DNA of 64,000 nucleotides from Streptomyces sp. ISL-10 (GTDB lineage: Bacteria > Actinomycetota > Actinomycetes > Streptomycetales > Streptomycetaceae): the NCBI RefSeq assembly GCF_018614575.1, contig NZ_JAGGOJ010000003.1:434001-498000 (forward strand), given 5' to 3'. Below the pieces are notes generated by a model. It worked only from the letters and a program-made list of their open reading frames with translations, made no database searches and was not told where the DNA came from. Of the stretch, positions 1 through 9,119 are shown in pieces. Made by a program: the position numbers and the translations under genes. How positions within the stretch are numbered: position 1 is the first letter of the stretch; every line of letters begins with the position of its first letter.

Positions 1-1638
1 GCCGACGCGGATGCCGAACAGCCCTGGCTCGCCACCGCCTACGTGCCCGGTCCCTCCCTGGCCGACGCCGTCGCCCAGCACGGCAGACTGCCGGTGGAGA
101 CCGTACTGCTGCTGGTCGCCGGTATCGCCGAGGCGCTGCAGATCATCCACGGCGCGGGCATCGTCCACCGGGACCTCAAGCCGGCCAACGTCCTGCTCGC
201 CGCCGACGGCCCCCGCGTCATCGACTTCGGCATCGCCCGTGCCGCCGACGCCACGTCGCTGACCAGCAGCGGCGTCACCATCGGCACGCCCTCCTTCATG
301 GCCCCCGAGCAGGCCGCGGGCAGCCATGTCACGCCCGCCACCGACATCTTCGCCCTCGGTCAGATCGCGGCATACGCGGCCACCGGCAAGGCGGCCTTCG
401 GCGAGGGCACCTCGCACGGCGTGCTCTACCGGATCGTCCACGAGGAGCCCGACCTCACCGAACTGCCGGACCGGCTGCGCGAACTGGTCACCCGCTGCAT
501 GGTCAAGGAGCCCGACGGCCGTCCCTCCGTCGCCGACATCCTGGCCATCTGCCAGGCGGCCAACGGCGAGACGGTGCTGCGCCGCCCCGACGAGTGGCTG
601 CCGAGCGTGGTGGCCGCCGAGATCACCACCCGCGTCGCCGCGCCCGCGCCAGCGGCCACCCCGCCGGCCGGGCAGGCGCCGGTCGCTCCTGCGCAGCCTG
701 CGGCGGCGCCGACCCATGCGCCGACCGCGCACGCCGCGCCGGCGACGCCGCCGCCCGGATTCGGCCCGGCCCCGCAGACGGCCCCCCAGCCCCATGCGCC
801 CACCCAGCCGGCGGCACAGTCGCACGGGCAGCCGCAGACGCACGGGCAGCCCCAGCCGTACGTTGCGCAGCCGCAGACGTACGGCTATCCACAGGCGGGG
901 CCGCCCGGCTACGGCTACCCGCAGGCGGCCGCGCACCCGCAGCCCGGCGCGCCCGCGCCGTACCCCACCGTCACCGTCACCGGCCCCCAGGCACCCGCCG
1001 CGCCGAAGAAGAAGACGGCCCGTAACCTCGCCATCGCGGTGCTGGCGACCCTGGTTATCGGCGGCGCCGCGGGCGGCGGCGCCTACTACGCCCTTTCGGG
1101 CAAGGACGAGGACAAGACCAACCAGAGCCAGGACAAGCAGGGTTCGCAGAAGCAGGACACCACCCCGGGCGCGGACGGCACCCCTTCCGGCGACGGCAAC
1201 GGCGGCGACGAGGTCGACACGCCGCCCGACGAGTCGGTGCCGGACCCGACACCCAAGACGTACACCGGACTCGACGTCGTCGACAACTACCACCTCAAGC
1301 TCGACGACGAACCCCTCCTGCCCGTCAATGACGACTCGGAGGGGGACATCGAGTACGAGTGGGGGATCGGTCAGATCGAGTCCCCGAGCGGTCGGCTCAT
1401 CCTCCTGCGCAGCGAGCAGACGGCCGACCTCGCCACCTGCAAGAGTGAGACCCGGTACACCAGTACGATCGAGCTGGACGTCCTGTCGAAGGGCGCGAGG
1501 ATCTGTGTGCTGACGGACTCCGGCCATGTCGGGGTGGCCACCTACCAGGGGAAATCGCCGGACTCCGACCCCAGTCAGTACATCACCCTCGATGTCACGG
1601 TCTGGCGCAACGCGATCGACCCTGCCCCTTCGTCCTGA
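1..1638 (+). CDS. Ser/Thr protein kinase, membrane-anchored (5' end missing)
   Basis: The reading frame is open from the first base, so the glycine loop and most of the N-lobe lie outside the window; 545 residues are visible. The catalytic loop HRDLKPANVL starts at about residue 56, the DFG motif is at 75-77, and the activation segment GTPSFMAPEQ follows. The C-lobe ends near residue 200. A Pro/Ala/Gln-rich linker of about 130 residues leads to one transmembrane helix (about 341-365, after a KKKT stop-transfer patch) and an acidic extracellular domain with two cysteines. This is the PknB-like Hanks-kinase layout: ATP-dependent phosphorylation of Ser/Thr on cytoplasmic targets with an external sensor part. 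The external domain has no PASTA repeats and I do not recognise it. The substrate is unknown. Confidence 0.93.
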   Translation, partial: ADADAEQPWLATAYVPGPSLADAVAQHGRLPVETVLLLVAGIAEALQIIHGAGIVHRDLKPANVLLAADGPRVIDFGIARAADATSLTSSGVTIGTPSFMAPEQAAGSHVTPATDIFALGQIAAYAATGKAAFGEGTSHGVLYRIVHEEPDLTELPDRLRELVTRCMVKEPDGRPSVADILAICQAANGETVLRRPDEWLPSVVAAEITTRVAAPAPAATPPAGQAPVAPAQPAAAPTHAPTAHAAPATPPPGFGPAPQTAPQPHAPTQPAAQSHGQPQTHGQPQPYVAQPQTYGYPQAGPPGYGYPQAAAHPQPGAPAPYPTVTVTGPQAPAAPKKKTARNLAIAVLATLVIGGAAGGGAYYALSGKDEDKTNQSQDKQGSQKQDTTPGADGTPSGDGNGGDEVDTPPDESVPDPTPKTYTGLDVVDNYHLKLDDEPLLPVNDDSEGDIEYEWGIGQIESPSGRLILLRSEQTADLATCKSETRYTSTIELDVLSKGARICVLTDSGHVGVATYQGKSPDSDPSQYITLDVTVWRNAIDPAPSS

Positions 1639-1761
1639 ATTCCGTCCTCACTGTGGCGCGTCGCGGGCCGGATGGCGTTAACTGGCCCGCACCCCGCGGG
1701 CGTTCGGCCGTCCGGCGGAACGCAGGCGCGGGCACGAGGACGTGCGAGGGGCTGGGCTTTG

Positions 1762-2082
1762 TTGCGAAGCGTGGGGCAGACGCGGGTGACAGGGAGCGGC
1801 GGCGACCCGAGGGCGGCGGAGCTACGTGCTGCGGTCGCGCAGCTCCGCCGTGAACTGGCCGGGTACCGTGCGGAGTTCGGTGACCGGGCGATCGCCGAGG
1901 ACGAACTGGCCGTACTGGCCGCGATGATCGCCGCGGGCGATCCCGAGATTCCCCGTATGCGCCGTTCGCTGCTGCTCATCGCGGGCGCGCTCGGATCCGT
2001 GAGCGCGCTGACGCCCGCGCTGATGCAGGTGCGCAAGGCGGTGGACATGTTCAGCGACGTCCCGCCCCAGCGGCACGTCTGA
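1762..2082 (+). CDS. Small conserved actinobacterial protein (resembles DUF5955)
   Basis: A protein of about 106 residues. An amphipathic, Leu/Arg/Glu-rich helix (AELRAAVAQLRRELAGY) is followed by IAEDELAVLAAMI and a hydrophobic C-terminal stretch RSLLLIAGALGSVSAL. I recognise it as resembling a small Streptomyces family annotated DUF5955, function unknown. The start is uncertain. TTG at 1762 has GAGGGG at 1745-1750, and GTG at 1771 or 1786 are also possible; the longer frame from 1672 has an N-terminus that does not look coding. It follows the kinase on the same strand after 123 bp. Family membership is from memory. Confidence 0.6.
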   Translation: MRSVGQTRVTGSGGDPRAAELRAAVAQLRRELAGYRAEFGDRAIAEDELAVLAAMIAAGDPEIPRMRRSLLLIAGALGSVSALTPALMQVRKAVDMFSDVPPQRHV

Positions 2083-2697
2083 CGCCCCTACGGCCTCGGT
2101 GGCCCCGCGCGGATGCCGTCGCGCCGCCCGGCGGCAACTCAGCCTCGCTGGGGGCCCCAGCTACGGCCGCCAGGCAGTAGGGGAGCTTTGAGGCGCGGGG
2201 TCCGGGGCGGAGCCCCGGCGGTGGTGTCGGGGACACCCAGCCGCGGTGGTGTCGGGGACACCCAGCCGCGGTGGTGTGGGGGCAACACGCGGCCCCTGCG
2301 GCGTCAGGGCGGGCACGGTCCCTGCGGTTCCGGGGGCGGTGTCGGGGCACGCGCGGCTTTGGCGGTCGGTGCAGACACCGTCCCGCCGGTGTTCGTGCGC
2401 ACGCGGCCTCGCGGCGCGGGGGCGGACGCGGCCGGGTGTCGGGGCACGCGCGGCTTTGGCGGTCGGTGAACACACGGTCCCGCCGGTGTCCGTGCGCACG
2501 CAGCCCCCGCGGCGTCAGGGCGGGGCCGGTCCCGGCGGTGTCGGGGCGGACACGGCCAGGTGTCCGGGCACACGTGGCCCCCGCGGTGCCGGGAAAACGC
2601 GCCTCCGGGCAATGTCGGAGACACGGTCCCGCCGGTGTCCGTGCGCACGCAGCCCCCGCGGCGTCGGGGCACACCCGGCCCCGGCCCCCCGGGGGCT
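2083..2697. repeat. GC-rich intergenic region built of short direct repeats
   Basis: About 600 bp with no convincing gene. The long open frames on both strands are low-complexity Arg/Pro/Gly/Ala and disagree with each other. Direct repeats are visible. A 25-bp unit occurs twice in tandem (2220-2244 and 2245-2269) with a decayed third copy from 2270. A 31-bp unit occurs at 2341-2371 and 2438-2468. A 45-bp unit is perfect at 2472-2516 and 2621-2665, with a degenerate copy from about 2375. The core GGTCCCGCCGGTGTCCGTGC recurs in the 45-bp copies. It separates the kinase region from allR. It could be a repeat-expanded spacer or the remains of a repeat-coding gene. Confidence 0.7.
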
Positions 2698-3498
2698 TCA
2701 GCTCTGCGGGGACGTGCTGGCCAGGGCCGCCGACAGGTCGTGCGCGACCTCCTGGAGGATCGGGACGATCTTCTCCGTGGCCTTCTCCGTGACCCGGCCC
2801 GCCGGGCCCGAGATCGAGATCGCCGCCGCGGTGGGGGAGTCGGGCACGGACACCGCGAGGCAGCGCACGCCGATCTCCTGCTCACTGTCGTCGACCGCGT
2901 AGCCCGCGCGCCGGACCTGTTCCAGCGCGGCGAGGAACCCCTCCGGCGTCGTGATCGTTTTCTCCGTCGCGGCGGGCATGCCCGTGCGGGACAGCAGCGC
3001 CCGCACCTCGTCCGCGGGGGTGTGCGCCAGCAGTGCCTTGCCCACGCCCGTCGAGTGCGGCAGTACGCGCCGGCCGACCTCGGTGAACATGCGCATCGAG
3101 TGCTTGGAGGGCACCTGGGCCACGTACACGATCTCGTCGCCGTCCAGGAGCGCCATGTTCGCCGTCTCGCCGGTCTCCTCGACGAGGCGGGCGAGGTAGG
3201 GGCGCGCCCAGGTGCCCAGCAGCCGGGACGCGGACTCGCCGAGGCGGATCAGCCGGGGGCCGAGTGCGTACCGGCGGTTGGACTGCTGGCGTACGTAGCC
3301 GCAGGCCACCAGCGTGCGCATCAGGCGGTGGATGGTCGGCAGGGGGAGACCGCTGCTCGCGGACAGTTCGCTCAGCCCGACTTCGCCACCGGCATCGGCC
3401 ATTCGTTCGAGCAGGTCGAAGGCGCGCTCCAGGGACTGCACGCCGCCGCTGGCGGCGGGCTTTGCTGCGTCGGTGGCGCTGGCGCTGGACGTCGGCAC
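2698..3498 (-). CDS. allR: IclR-family transcriptional regulator, probable allantoin-pathway repressor AllR
   Basis: 266 residues. An N-terminal winged helix-turn-helix (about 20-85: GVQSLERAFDLLERMA, LSELSASSGLPLPTIHRLMR) precedes an IclR effector domain (STGVGKALLAH, RRAGYAVDDSEQEIGVRCLA). It is divergent from allB-alc, which matches the S. coelicolor arrangement in which the IclR-type AllR represses allantoin genes. The identification rests on family plus neighbourhood; the effector (an allantoin-pathway intermediate in characterised cases) cannot be read from sequence. The 341-bp divergent region carries three inverted repeats that could be its operators. Confidence 0.88.
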   Translation of the reverse strand: MPTSSASATDAAKPAASGGVQSLERAFDLLERMADAGGEVGLSELSASSGLPLPTIHRLMRTLVACGYVRQQSNRRYALGPRLIRLGESASRLLGTWARPYLARLVEETGETANMALLDGDEIVYVAQVPSKHSMRMFTEVGRRVLPHSTGVGKALLAHTPADEVRALLSRTGMPAATEKTITTPEGFLAALEQVRRAGYAVDDSEQEIGVRCLAVSVPDSPTAAAISISGPAGRVTEKATEKIVPILQEVAHDLSAALASTSPQS

Positions 3499-3671
3499 GT
3501 CGGCGGTCCTTTCGGGCAGGCAGGGCGAGGCAGCAGCCTACCGGGCTTATATGCGGGGCCCGTCGCTCCCATGGGGGCTTCTTTGCCGGTCAGGGCCCGT
3601 TTGTCCAGGTGTCCGCCGGCTTTGCGGGCAGGCCGGTGGCCGCACCGTTGGGTGAAGCACCCCACATCGCA

Positions 3672-3698
3672 GTGGAATAATACTTCCACTTTATGGAA
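3672..3698. promoter_or_regulatory. Overlapping inverted repeats, candidate AllR operator on the allR side
   Basis: GTGGAA at 3672-3677 pairs with TTCCAC at 3684-3689 across a 6-bp spacer. TTCCA at 3684-3688 also pairs with TGGAA at 3694-3698 across 5 bp. The segment is distinctly AT-richer than its surroundings and lies in the allR/allB divergent region. IclR-type regulators commonly bind TGGAA/TTCCA-like palindromes, so an operator is a reasonable inference. No binding was tested. Confidence 0.5.
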
Positions 3699-3732
3699 AC
3701 GTCCAAGTGGATCACCGTGGGCGGGGCGGGTC

Positions 3733-3780
3733 TTGACGGGCAACGGCCGGAAGTGAAGACTCCTTCAACAGTTCGTTGAA
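3733..3780 (+). promoter_or_regulatory. Candidate allB promoter with a downstream operator palindrome
   Basis: A -35-like TTGACG (3733-3738) is 17 bp from a weak -10-like AAGACT (3756-3761). Immediately downstream, TTCAAC (3764-3769) and GTTGAA (3775-3780) form a perfect 6-bp inverted repeat with a 5-bp spacer. A repressor bound there would cover the expected transcription start, 60-75 bp before the allB GTG. The -10 match is poor, so the promoter part is tentative; the palindrome is exact. Confidence 0.4.
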
Positions 3781-3839
3781 TTTCTGGCTGGCCGAAGCAG
3801 ATCGGCGTTGGCCGGCGTTCAGGAGTGTGAGGGGAGCTG

Positions 3840-5219
3840 GTGTCCGGCGTGGACGAGGGTGTGGACGTGGCCGTGGACGGGACCGTGGACGTGAATCTGG
3901 TGCTGCGCTCGACGCGCGTCGTCACCCCGGAGGGGACGCGCGCCGCGACCGTCGCCGTCGCCGGCGGGAAGATCGCCGCGGTGGGGCCGTACGACGCCGA
4001 GGTGCCCGCGGGCGCCCGGCTGGAGGACTTCGGCGACGACGTCCTGCTCCCCGGCCTCGTCGACACCCATGTGCATGTGAACGACCCCGGGCGCACGGCG
4101 TGGGAGGGCTTCTGGACCGCCACCCGCGCCGCCGCGGCCGGCGGCATCACGACCCTGCTCGACATGCCGCTCAACTCGCTCCCGCCGACCACCACCGTCG
4201 AGAACCTGCGCACCAAGCAGGACGTCGCCCGGCCCAAGGCCCACGTCGACACCGGATTCTGGGGCGGCGCGATCGGGTCCAACCTCAAGGACCTGCGGCC
4301 GCTGCACGACGCCGGGGTCTTCGGCTTCAAGTGCTTCCTGTCGCCATCGGGCGTCGAGGAGTTCCCCGAGCTCGACCAGGAGCAGCTCGCCCGCACCCTG
4401 GCCGAGATCGCCGGCTTCGGCGGCCTGCTCATCGTGCACGCCGAGGACCCGCACCACCTGGCCTCGGCCCCGCAGCGCAGCGGCCCCAAGTACGCCGACT
4501 TCCTGGCCTCCCGGCCGCGCGACGCCGAGAACGCCGCCATCGAGGGCCTGATCGCCCACGCCGAGCGGCTGAACGCCCGAGTGCACGTACTGCACCTCTC
4601 CTCCAGCGACGCCCTGCCGCTCATCGCCGCCGCCAAGCGCAGAGGAGTGGCGGTCTCCGTCGAGTCCTGCCCCCACTTCCTCACCCTGACCGCGGAAGAA
4701 GTCCCCGACGGCGCCACCGAGTTCAAGTGCTGCCCGCCGATCAGGGAGGCCGCCAACCAGGACCTGCTCTGGCAGGGCCTCGCCGACGGCACCATCGACT
4801 GCATCGTCTCCGACCACTCCCCGTGCACCACCGACCTCAAGTCCCCCGACTTCGCATCCGCCTGGGGCGGCATCTCCTCGCTCCAGCTGGGTCTGCCCGC
4901 CATCTGGACCGAGGCCCGCAGGCGCGGCCACACCCTCGACGACGTCGTCCGCTGGATGTCCTTCGCCCCGGCGAAGCTGGCGGGCCTCGGCGACAAGGGC
5001 GCCATCGAGGCCGGCCGCGACGCCGACTTCGCGGTCCTCGCCCCCGACGAGACCTTCACCGTCGACCCCGCCGAACTGCACCACCGCAACCAGGTCACCG
5101 CCTACGCGGGCAAGACGCTGCACGGCGTCGTCCGGTCGACGTGGCTGCGCGGCGAGCGGATCGTGGAAAACGGCAACCTGGCCGAGCCGACGGGCCGACT
5201 GCTCGAAAGGAACAACTGA
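3840..5219 (+). CDS. allB: Allantoinase
   Basis: 459 residues of the cyclic amidohydrolase (dihydroorotase/hydantoinase) superfamily. It hydrolyses the allantoin ring to allantoate in the cytoplasm. Metal-binding signatures are in order: [10 protein letters not shown] near residue 78, the carboxylatable lysine in [11 protein letters not shown], histidines in LIVHAEDP and VHVLHLSS, and the aspartate in SDHSPCT. GTG at 3840 is used with GAGGGGAG at 3829-3836 a few bases upstream; GTG at 3849 is an alternative. The stop is 4 bp before alc, so the two are cotranscribed. The pairing with allantoicase separates it from dihydropyrimidinase, and a second family member, the dihydropyrimidinase at 37.6 kb, sits in its own pathway operon. 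Confidence 0.95.
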   Translation: MSGVDEGVDVAVDGTVDVNLVLRSTRVVTPEGTRAATVAVAGGKIAAVGPYDAEVPAGARLEDFGDDVLLPGLVDTHVHVNDPGRTAWEGFWTATRAAAAGGITTLLDMPLNSLPPTTTVENLRTKQDVARPKAHVDTGFWGGAIGSNLKDLRPLHDAGVFGFKCFLSPSGVEEFPELDQEQLARTLAEIAGFGGLLIVHAEDPHHLASAPQRSGPKYADFLASRPRDAENAAIEGLIAHAERLNARVHVLHLSSSDALPLIAAAKRRGVAVSVESCPHFLTLTAEEVPDGATEFKCCPPIREAANQDLLWQGLADGTIDCIVSDHSPCTTDLKSPDFASAWGGISSLQLGLPAIWTEARRRGHTLDDVVRWMSFAPAKLAGLGDKGAIEAGRDADFAVLAPDETFTVDPAELHHRNQVTAYAGKTLHGVVRSTWLRGERIVENGNLAEPTGRLLERNN

Positions 5220-5223
5220 AACC

Positions 5224-6342
5224 GTGTCCTCTTCCCTTCCCTCCTTCACCGGGGACGCCAGTCCCTACGGCGGCGGCGACCCGTACGCCGACTACCGCAC
5301 GGCCGACTTCCCCTTCACCCGGTACGCCGACCTCGCCGACCGCCGCCTGGGCGCGGGCGTCATCGCCGCCAACGACGAGTTCTTCGCCGAACGCGAGAAC
5401 CTGCTCAAGCCCGAGGCCGCCGAGTTCGACCCCGAGCACTTCGGCCACAAGGGCAAGATCATGGACGGCTGGGAGACCCGCCGCCGCCGCGGCGTCTCCG
5501 CCGCGCAGCCCCACCCCACGGACGAGGACCACGACTGGGCGCTGGTACGCCTCGGCGCGCCCGGCGTCGTGCGCGGCATCGTCGTCGACACCGCCCACTT
5601 CCGCGGCAACTACCCGCAGGCCGTCTCCGTCGAGGGCACCTCGGTGGCCGGGGCCCCCTCGCCGGAGGAACTCCTCGGCGACGACGTGAAGTGGACGACG
5701 CTCGTGCCGCGCACGGCCGTCGGCGGCCACGCCGCGAACGGCTTCGCCGTCGACACCGAGCAGCGCTTCACGTATCTGCGCGTGGGCCAGCACCCCGACG
5801 GTGGCATCGCCCGCCTGCGGGTGTACGGAGAGGTCGCGCCCGACCCGGCGTGGCTGGCCGCGCTCGGCACCTTCGACCTGGTCGCGCTGGAGAACGGCGG
5901 GCAGGTCGAGGACGCGTCCGACCGCTTCTACTCCCCGGCCACCAACACCATCCAGCCGGGCCGTTCCCGCAAGATGGACGACGGCTGGGAGACCCGCCGC
6001 CGCCGCGACAAGGGCAACGACTGGATCCGCTACCAGCTGGTGGAGCAGTCCGAGATCCGCGCCGTCGAGATCGACACCGCCTACCTCAAGGGCAACAGCG
6101 CCGGCTGGGCCGCCCTGTCGGTGCGCGACGGCGAGGGCGGCGAATGGCGTGAGGTGCTGCCGCGCACCCGGCTGCAACCCGACACCAACCACCGCTTCGT
6201 GCTCGCCGCCCCGGCGGTAGGCACCCACGCCCGCATCGACATCTACCCCGACGGCGGCATCTCCCGGCTGCGTCTGTTCGGCTCCCCCACCGAGCAGGGC
6301 ACGGCCCGTCTGATCGCCCGCCACCAGGAGCTCGGCGGCTGA
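5224..6342 (+). CDS. alc: Allantoicase
   Basis: 372 residues. It converts allantoate to ureidoglycolate plus urea, the step after AllB. The protein shows the internal duplication typical of the family: KIMDGWETRRRRG and DTAHFRGNYP in the first half, KMDDGWETRRRRDKGNDW and DTAYLKGN in the second, each ending with PDGGI.RLR. The start is GTG at 5224, only 4 bp after the allB stop. The expected next steps, ureidoglycolate lyase and glyoxylate metabolism, are not adjacent, though a glycerate kinase occurs at 58.4 kb. Confidence 0.96.
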   Translation: MSSSLPSFTGDASPYGGGDPYADYRTADFPFTRYADLADRRLGAGVIAANDEFFAERENLLKPEAAEFDPEHFGHKGKIMDGWETRRRRGVSAAQPHPTDEDHDWALVRLGAPGVVRGIVVDTAHFRGNYPQAVSVEGTSVAGAPSPEELLGDDVKWTTLVPRTAVGGHAANGFAVDTEQRFTYLRVGQHPDGGIARLRVYGEVAPDPAWLAALGTFDLVALENGGQVEDASDRFYSPATNTIQPGRSRKMDDGWETRRRRDKGNDWIRYQLVEQSEIRAVEIDTAYLKGNSAGWAALSVRDGEGGEWREVLPRTRLQPDTNHRFVLAAPAVGTHARIDIYPDGGISRLRLFGSPTEQGTARLIARHQELGG

Positions 6343-6439
6343 CGGCCGCCGTGGGGCGGGGAGGAACGACACCCTCCTGGCCCCCGCGCGGGGCGCGCCG
6401 CCCGACAGCAACGGTGCGCCCCGCGCCCAGGAACCGCTG

Positions 6440-7201
6440 CTACGCGGCGTGGCCGCCGTCGACGGCGAACCCGGCACCCGTCTCGTATGCGGCCCCGTCG
6501 CCCGCCAGGTACGCGGCCATGGACGCGATCTCGTCCGCGCCGCCGAAACGGCCGAGCGTGGTGTCCGCCTTCTGCGGCTCCGCGTACGGCCGTCCGCCGG
6601 ATTCATGTCGGTGTCGGCCGGCCCCCGGGTGGACGATGTCGGCCGTGATGCCCGCGCTCGCCCAACTCGCGTGCCCGGGGGCACCTCCCGGCGAGGTCAG
6701 GGGGAGCCTTCGTCAGCCCGATCTGCGCCGACGTGCTCATGGCGTACGGCGTGCCGCCGGGCCCGGGCACGCGCTGTGTCGCGCAGGTCCCGATCGTGAT
6801 GATGCGCGAGCCGCGAGCCGCGAGCCATCCGCGCCGCGGCGGCCCGGGAGGCCAGACAGACGCCGCGCACGTTCGTGGCGAGGACCCTGGCCACGTCGGC
6901 GACGGTGATCTGCTCCAGCGGCGCGAGGGATCTCACGCCCACGCTGTTCACCAGGCGCCGAGCCCGCCGAGCGCGTCCGCGGCGCGGGCCACCGCCTCGG
7001 CTGCCCCGGTCCGCCGAGTCGGCGCGCAGTGCCACCGCCCGCCGGCCCATGGCCTTGCCCCCCGCTCACGACCTCCGCGGCCGCCTCCTTCCCCACCGTG
7101 TACGTGATCGCGGCATCGGCGCCGTCCCGCGCCAGCCGCAGCGCCGTCGCCGCGCCTATGCCGCGGCTTCCACCGGTCACCAGAGCCACCTTGCCGTTCA
7201 T
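6440..7201 (-). pseudogene. Short-chain dehydrogenase/reductase, decayed by several frameshifts and an insertion
   Basis: The minus strand starts like a normal SDR (VALVTGGSRGIGAATALRLARDGA, Rossmann TGxxxGIG). Continuity then moves between frames: LVNSVGVRSLAPLEQITVAD and VLATNVRGVCLASRAAAARM in one, GLTKA in another, [10 protein letters not shown] in a third, and the classical tail [12 protein letters not shown] before TAG at 6440-6442. At least three indels are needed to restore the frame. A GC-rich palindrome (6671-6706) sits where SDRs read GLTKALARELG, between TKA and RELG. All motifs are in SDR order, so this is decay of one gene. Sequencing error could explain single indels but not the insertion. 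Confidence 0.85.
6671..6706. repeat. GC-rich palindrome inside the SDR pseudogene
   Basis: GTGCCC-GG-GGGCAC (6671-6684) is an exact hairpin. It continues into CTCCC (6685-6689) paired with GGGAG (6702-6706). The element interrupts the SDR coding sequence between the conserved TKA and RELG segments. It shares the form CTCCC...GGGGGAG with sequences at 14492-14516, 26421-26446 and, in opposite orientation, 27144-27166. Confidence 0.55.
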
Positions 7202-7391
7202 AGAGACCTTCCCAGCCCTCTCGCCATTGGTTGCGCCTTCAATGACGGCGGGAGGAGGTCCCCGATGCCGGCGGTGATCGGACGCCGTGGTCGCGTGCGC
7301 GAGCGGCGCGGCGATGAGTTCGGGGCCAGAGTGGAGTCAGAGCTGTGTGCTCCTGCGCAACCACGACAAACCCTTGTGAAGGGCGTGCATC

Positions 7392-8003
7392 ATGGCCAAG
7401 CTCAGCCTCACCCAGTTCATCTCCCTCGACGGCGTCTACCAGGCACCCGGCGGTCCCGAAGAAGACACCAGGGGCGGCTTCGAGCAGGGTGGCTGGTCCG
7501 TGCCGTACGGGGACGAGGACTTCGGCCGGTTCATCAACGAGGTCTTCGAACGGCCCACCGCCTTCCTGCTCGGCCGCCGCACGTACGAGATCTTCGCCGG
7601 CTACTGGCCTCTGCAGAAGGACCCCGCCGACCCGGTCGCGACGAAGCTCAACGCCCTGCCCAAATACGTCGCGTCGACCACACTCGACAGCCCCGACTGG
7701 TCCGGCACCACCGTCCTCCGCGGAGACGTGGCCAAGGAGGTCACGGACCTGAAGGAGCGCACCGACGGCGAGATCCAGCTGCACGGCAGCGGCCACCTGG
7801 CCCAGTCCCTCATGGCACATGACCTGATCGACACACTCCACCTCCTGGTCTTCCCCGTCGTCCTCGGCAAGGGCCTGCGGCTGTTCCCCGAGGGCGCGAC
7901 GCCGACCGCCTTCCGGCATGTCGACGCGAGGACCACCGGCTCCGGCATCGCCATCCACACCTACGAACTCGCCGGCCGCCCCGAGTACGGCAGCTACGTC
8001 TGA
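7392..8003 (+). CDS. RibD/dihydrofolate-reductase-fold reductase family protein
   Basis: 203 residues. The N-terminal strand KLSLTQFISLDGVYQAPG, the FLLGRRTYEIFAGYWP segment and the C-terminal core LMAHDLIDTLHLLVFPVVLGKGLRLF are hallmarks of the RibD C-terminal (DHFR-like, NADPH-binding) family. Members reduce riboflavin precursors, but most standalone actinobacterial copies have no known substrate. ATG at 7392 follows a 190-bp intergenic region. It is divergent from the SDR pseudogene. Reductase is a fold-level call only. Confidence 0.85.
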   Translation: MAKLSLTQFISLDGVYQAPGGPEEDTRGGFEQGGWSVPYGDEDFGRFINEVFERPTAFLLGRRTYEIFAGYWPLQKDPADPVATKLNALPKYVASTTLDSPDWSGTTVLRGDVAKEVTDLKERTDGEIQLHGSGHLAQSLMAHDLIDTLHLLVFPVVLGKGLRLFPEGATPTAFRHVDARTTGSGIAIHTYELAGRPEYGSYV

Positions 8004-8141
8004 CTCAGCCAGGTCTGACCCGGCCACGTCTGACACAGCTACGTCCGACGCAGAACCGCCGGGAACGGCTGAGCCCGAACCCGCCGCGCGCCGGGAAAGA
8101 TGTAGCCTCCACACGTACGGCCCCGATACGGTGATCGCTCC

Positions 8142-9116
8142 GTGAGCGAGCCACCGACGCCTCCCACGCCTGTCCGCCTCAGCCGTTGGAGATCCAGGGT
8201 GTCGTTCGTCGCCGTCCCCGTCCCCGTACTCGCACCGCGCCGCGCATGGCTCACCGATCTGCCCGTGCTGCTCGTGGCCGTGGTGTGGGGCGCCAGCTAC
8301 CTCGCGGCCAAGGGCATCACCACCACGCACACCGTCGTCGCCGTACTGGTCCTGCGCTTCGCGCTCGTCGTGCCGGTGCTCGTCGTCGCGGGCCGGCGCA
8401 GGCTGCGGGCCCTGACCGCGGCCCAGTGGCGTGGGGGCGGGCTGCTGGGACTCGTCCTGGGCGCGATCTTCCTGCTGGAGACGTACGGCGTCGTGCACAC
8501 CTCCGCCACCAACGCGGGTCTCATCATCAGTCTCACCATGATCTTCACGCCCCTCGCCGAGGCGGCCGTGACCAGGCAGCGACCCGCCCGCTCCTTCGTT
8601 GCCGCGGCCGGGGTCTCCGTCGCCGGAGTGGTGCTGCTGACCCAGGGCGGCGGCTTCACCACTCCCTCCCTCGGCGATCTGCTGATGCTGCTCGCCGCTC
8701 TCGCGCGCACCGTCAACGTCCTGGCGACGGCCCGTATGAAGTCCCTGAGCGGCGTTGACCCCCTTTCGCTGACCACCGTGCAACTGGGCGGCGCGGTCGC
8801 GGTGTTCGCCGCCCTGGTCGCCGTCCCCGGAACGGGTGCGACACCGTGGTCCGTTGCCGTCGCATTCGGCCCGCGGGAATGGGCCGGGCTGCTCTTCCTG
8901 TCCCTGTTCTGCACGCTGTTCGCGTTCTTCGTGCAGACCTGGGCCGTACGCCGCACCTCGCCGTCGCGCGTCAGCCTCCTCCTCGGCACCGAGCCGCTGT
9001 GGGCGGCCGCGGCCGGCATCGCGATCGGCGGCGAACGCCTGGGCGCGGCGGGCCTGCTCGGCGCGGCGCTCGTCCTGACGGGCACGATGTGGGGCCGCCG
9101 CGCGGCGGACCGCTAA
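8142..9116 (+). CDS. EamA/DMT-family membrane exporter
   Basis: 324 residues with about ten hydrophobic helices in two homologous EamA halves. The first contains LLVAVVWGASYLAAKGIT, the classical DMT entry motif. The second ends RRTSPSRVSLLLGTEPLWAAAAGIAIGGERLGAAGLLGAALVLTGT. Such proteins export amino acids, nucleobases or drugs across the membrane; the substrate is not predictable. GTG at 8142 gives a 36-residue extension before helix 1, so a start further downstream is possible. Confidence 0.85.
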   Translation: MSEPPTPPTPVRLSRWRSRVSFVAVPVPVLAPRRAWLTDLPVLLVAVVWGASYLAAKGITTTHTVVAVLVLRFALVVPVLVVAGRRRLRALTAAQWRGGGLLGLVLGAIFLLETYGVVHTSATNAGLIISLTMIFTPLAEAAVTRQRPARSFVAAAGVSVAGVVLLTQGGGFTTPSLGDLLMLLAALARTVNVLATARMKSLSGVDPLSLTTVQLGGAVAVFAALVAVPGTGATPWSVAVAFGPREWAGLLFLSLFCTLFAFFVQTWAVRRTSPSRVSLLLGTEPLWAAAAGIAIGGERLGAAGLLGAALVLTGTMWGRRAADR

Positions 9117-9119
9117 TCG

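Noticed and set aside
326..1513. 395-residue Arg/Pro-rich frame inside the kinase gene
   Set aside because: Composition is the usual alternative-frame artefact of high-GC coding DNA; the overlapping kinase has all conserved motifs.
2051..2674. 207-residue open frame on the minus strand
   Set aside because: It is Arg/Pro/Ala low-complexity, lies across the direct repeats, has no start signal, and equally long frames exist on the other strand; best explained as GC-rich repeat DNA.
3590..5098. 502-residue minus-strand frame opposite allantoinase
   Set aside because: Shadow of allB, which carries the zinc-site motifs; the minus product is Ser/Arg-rich without recognisable domains.
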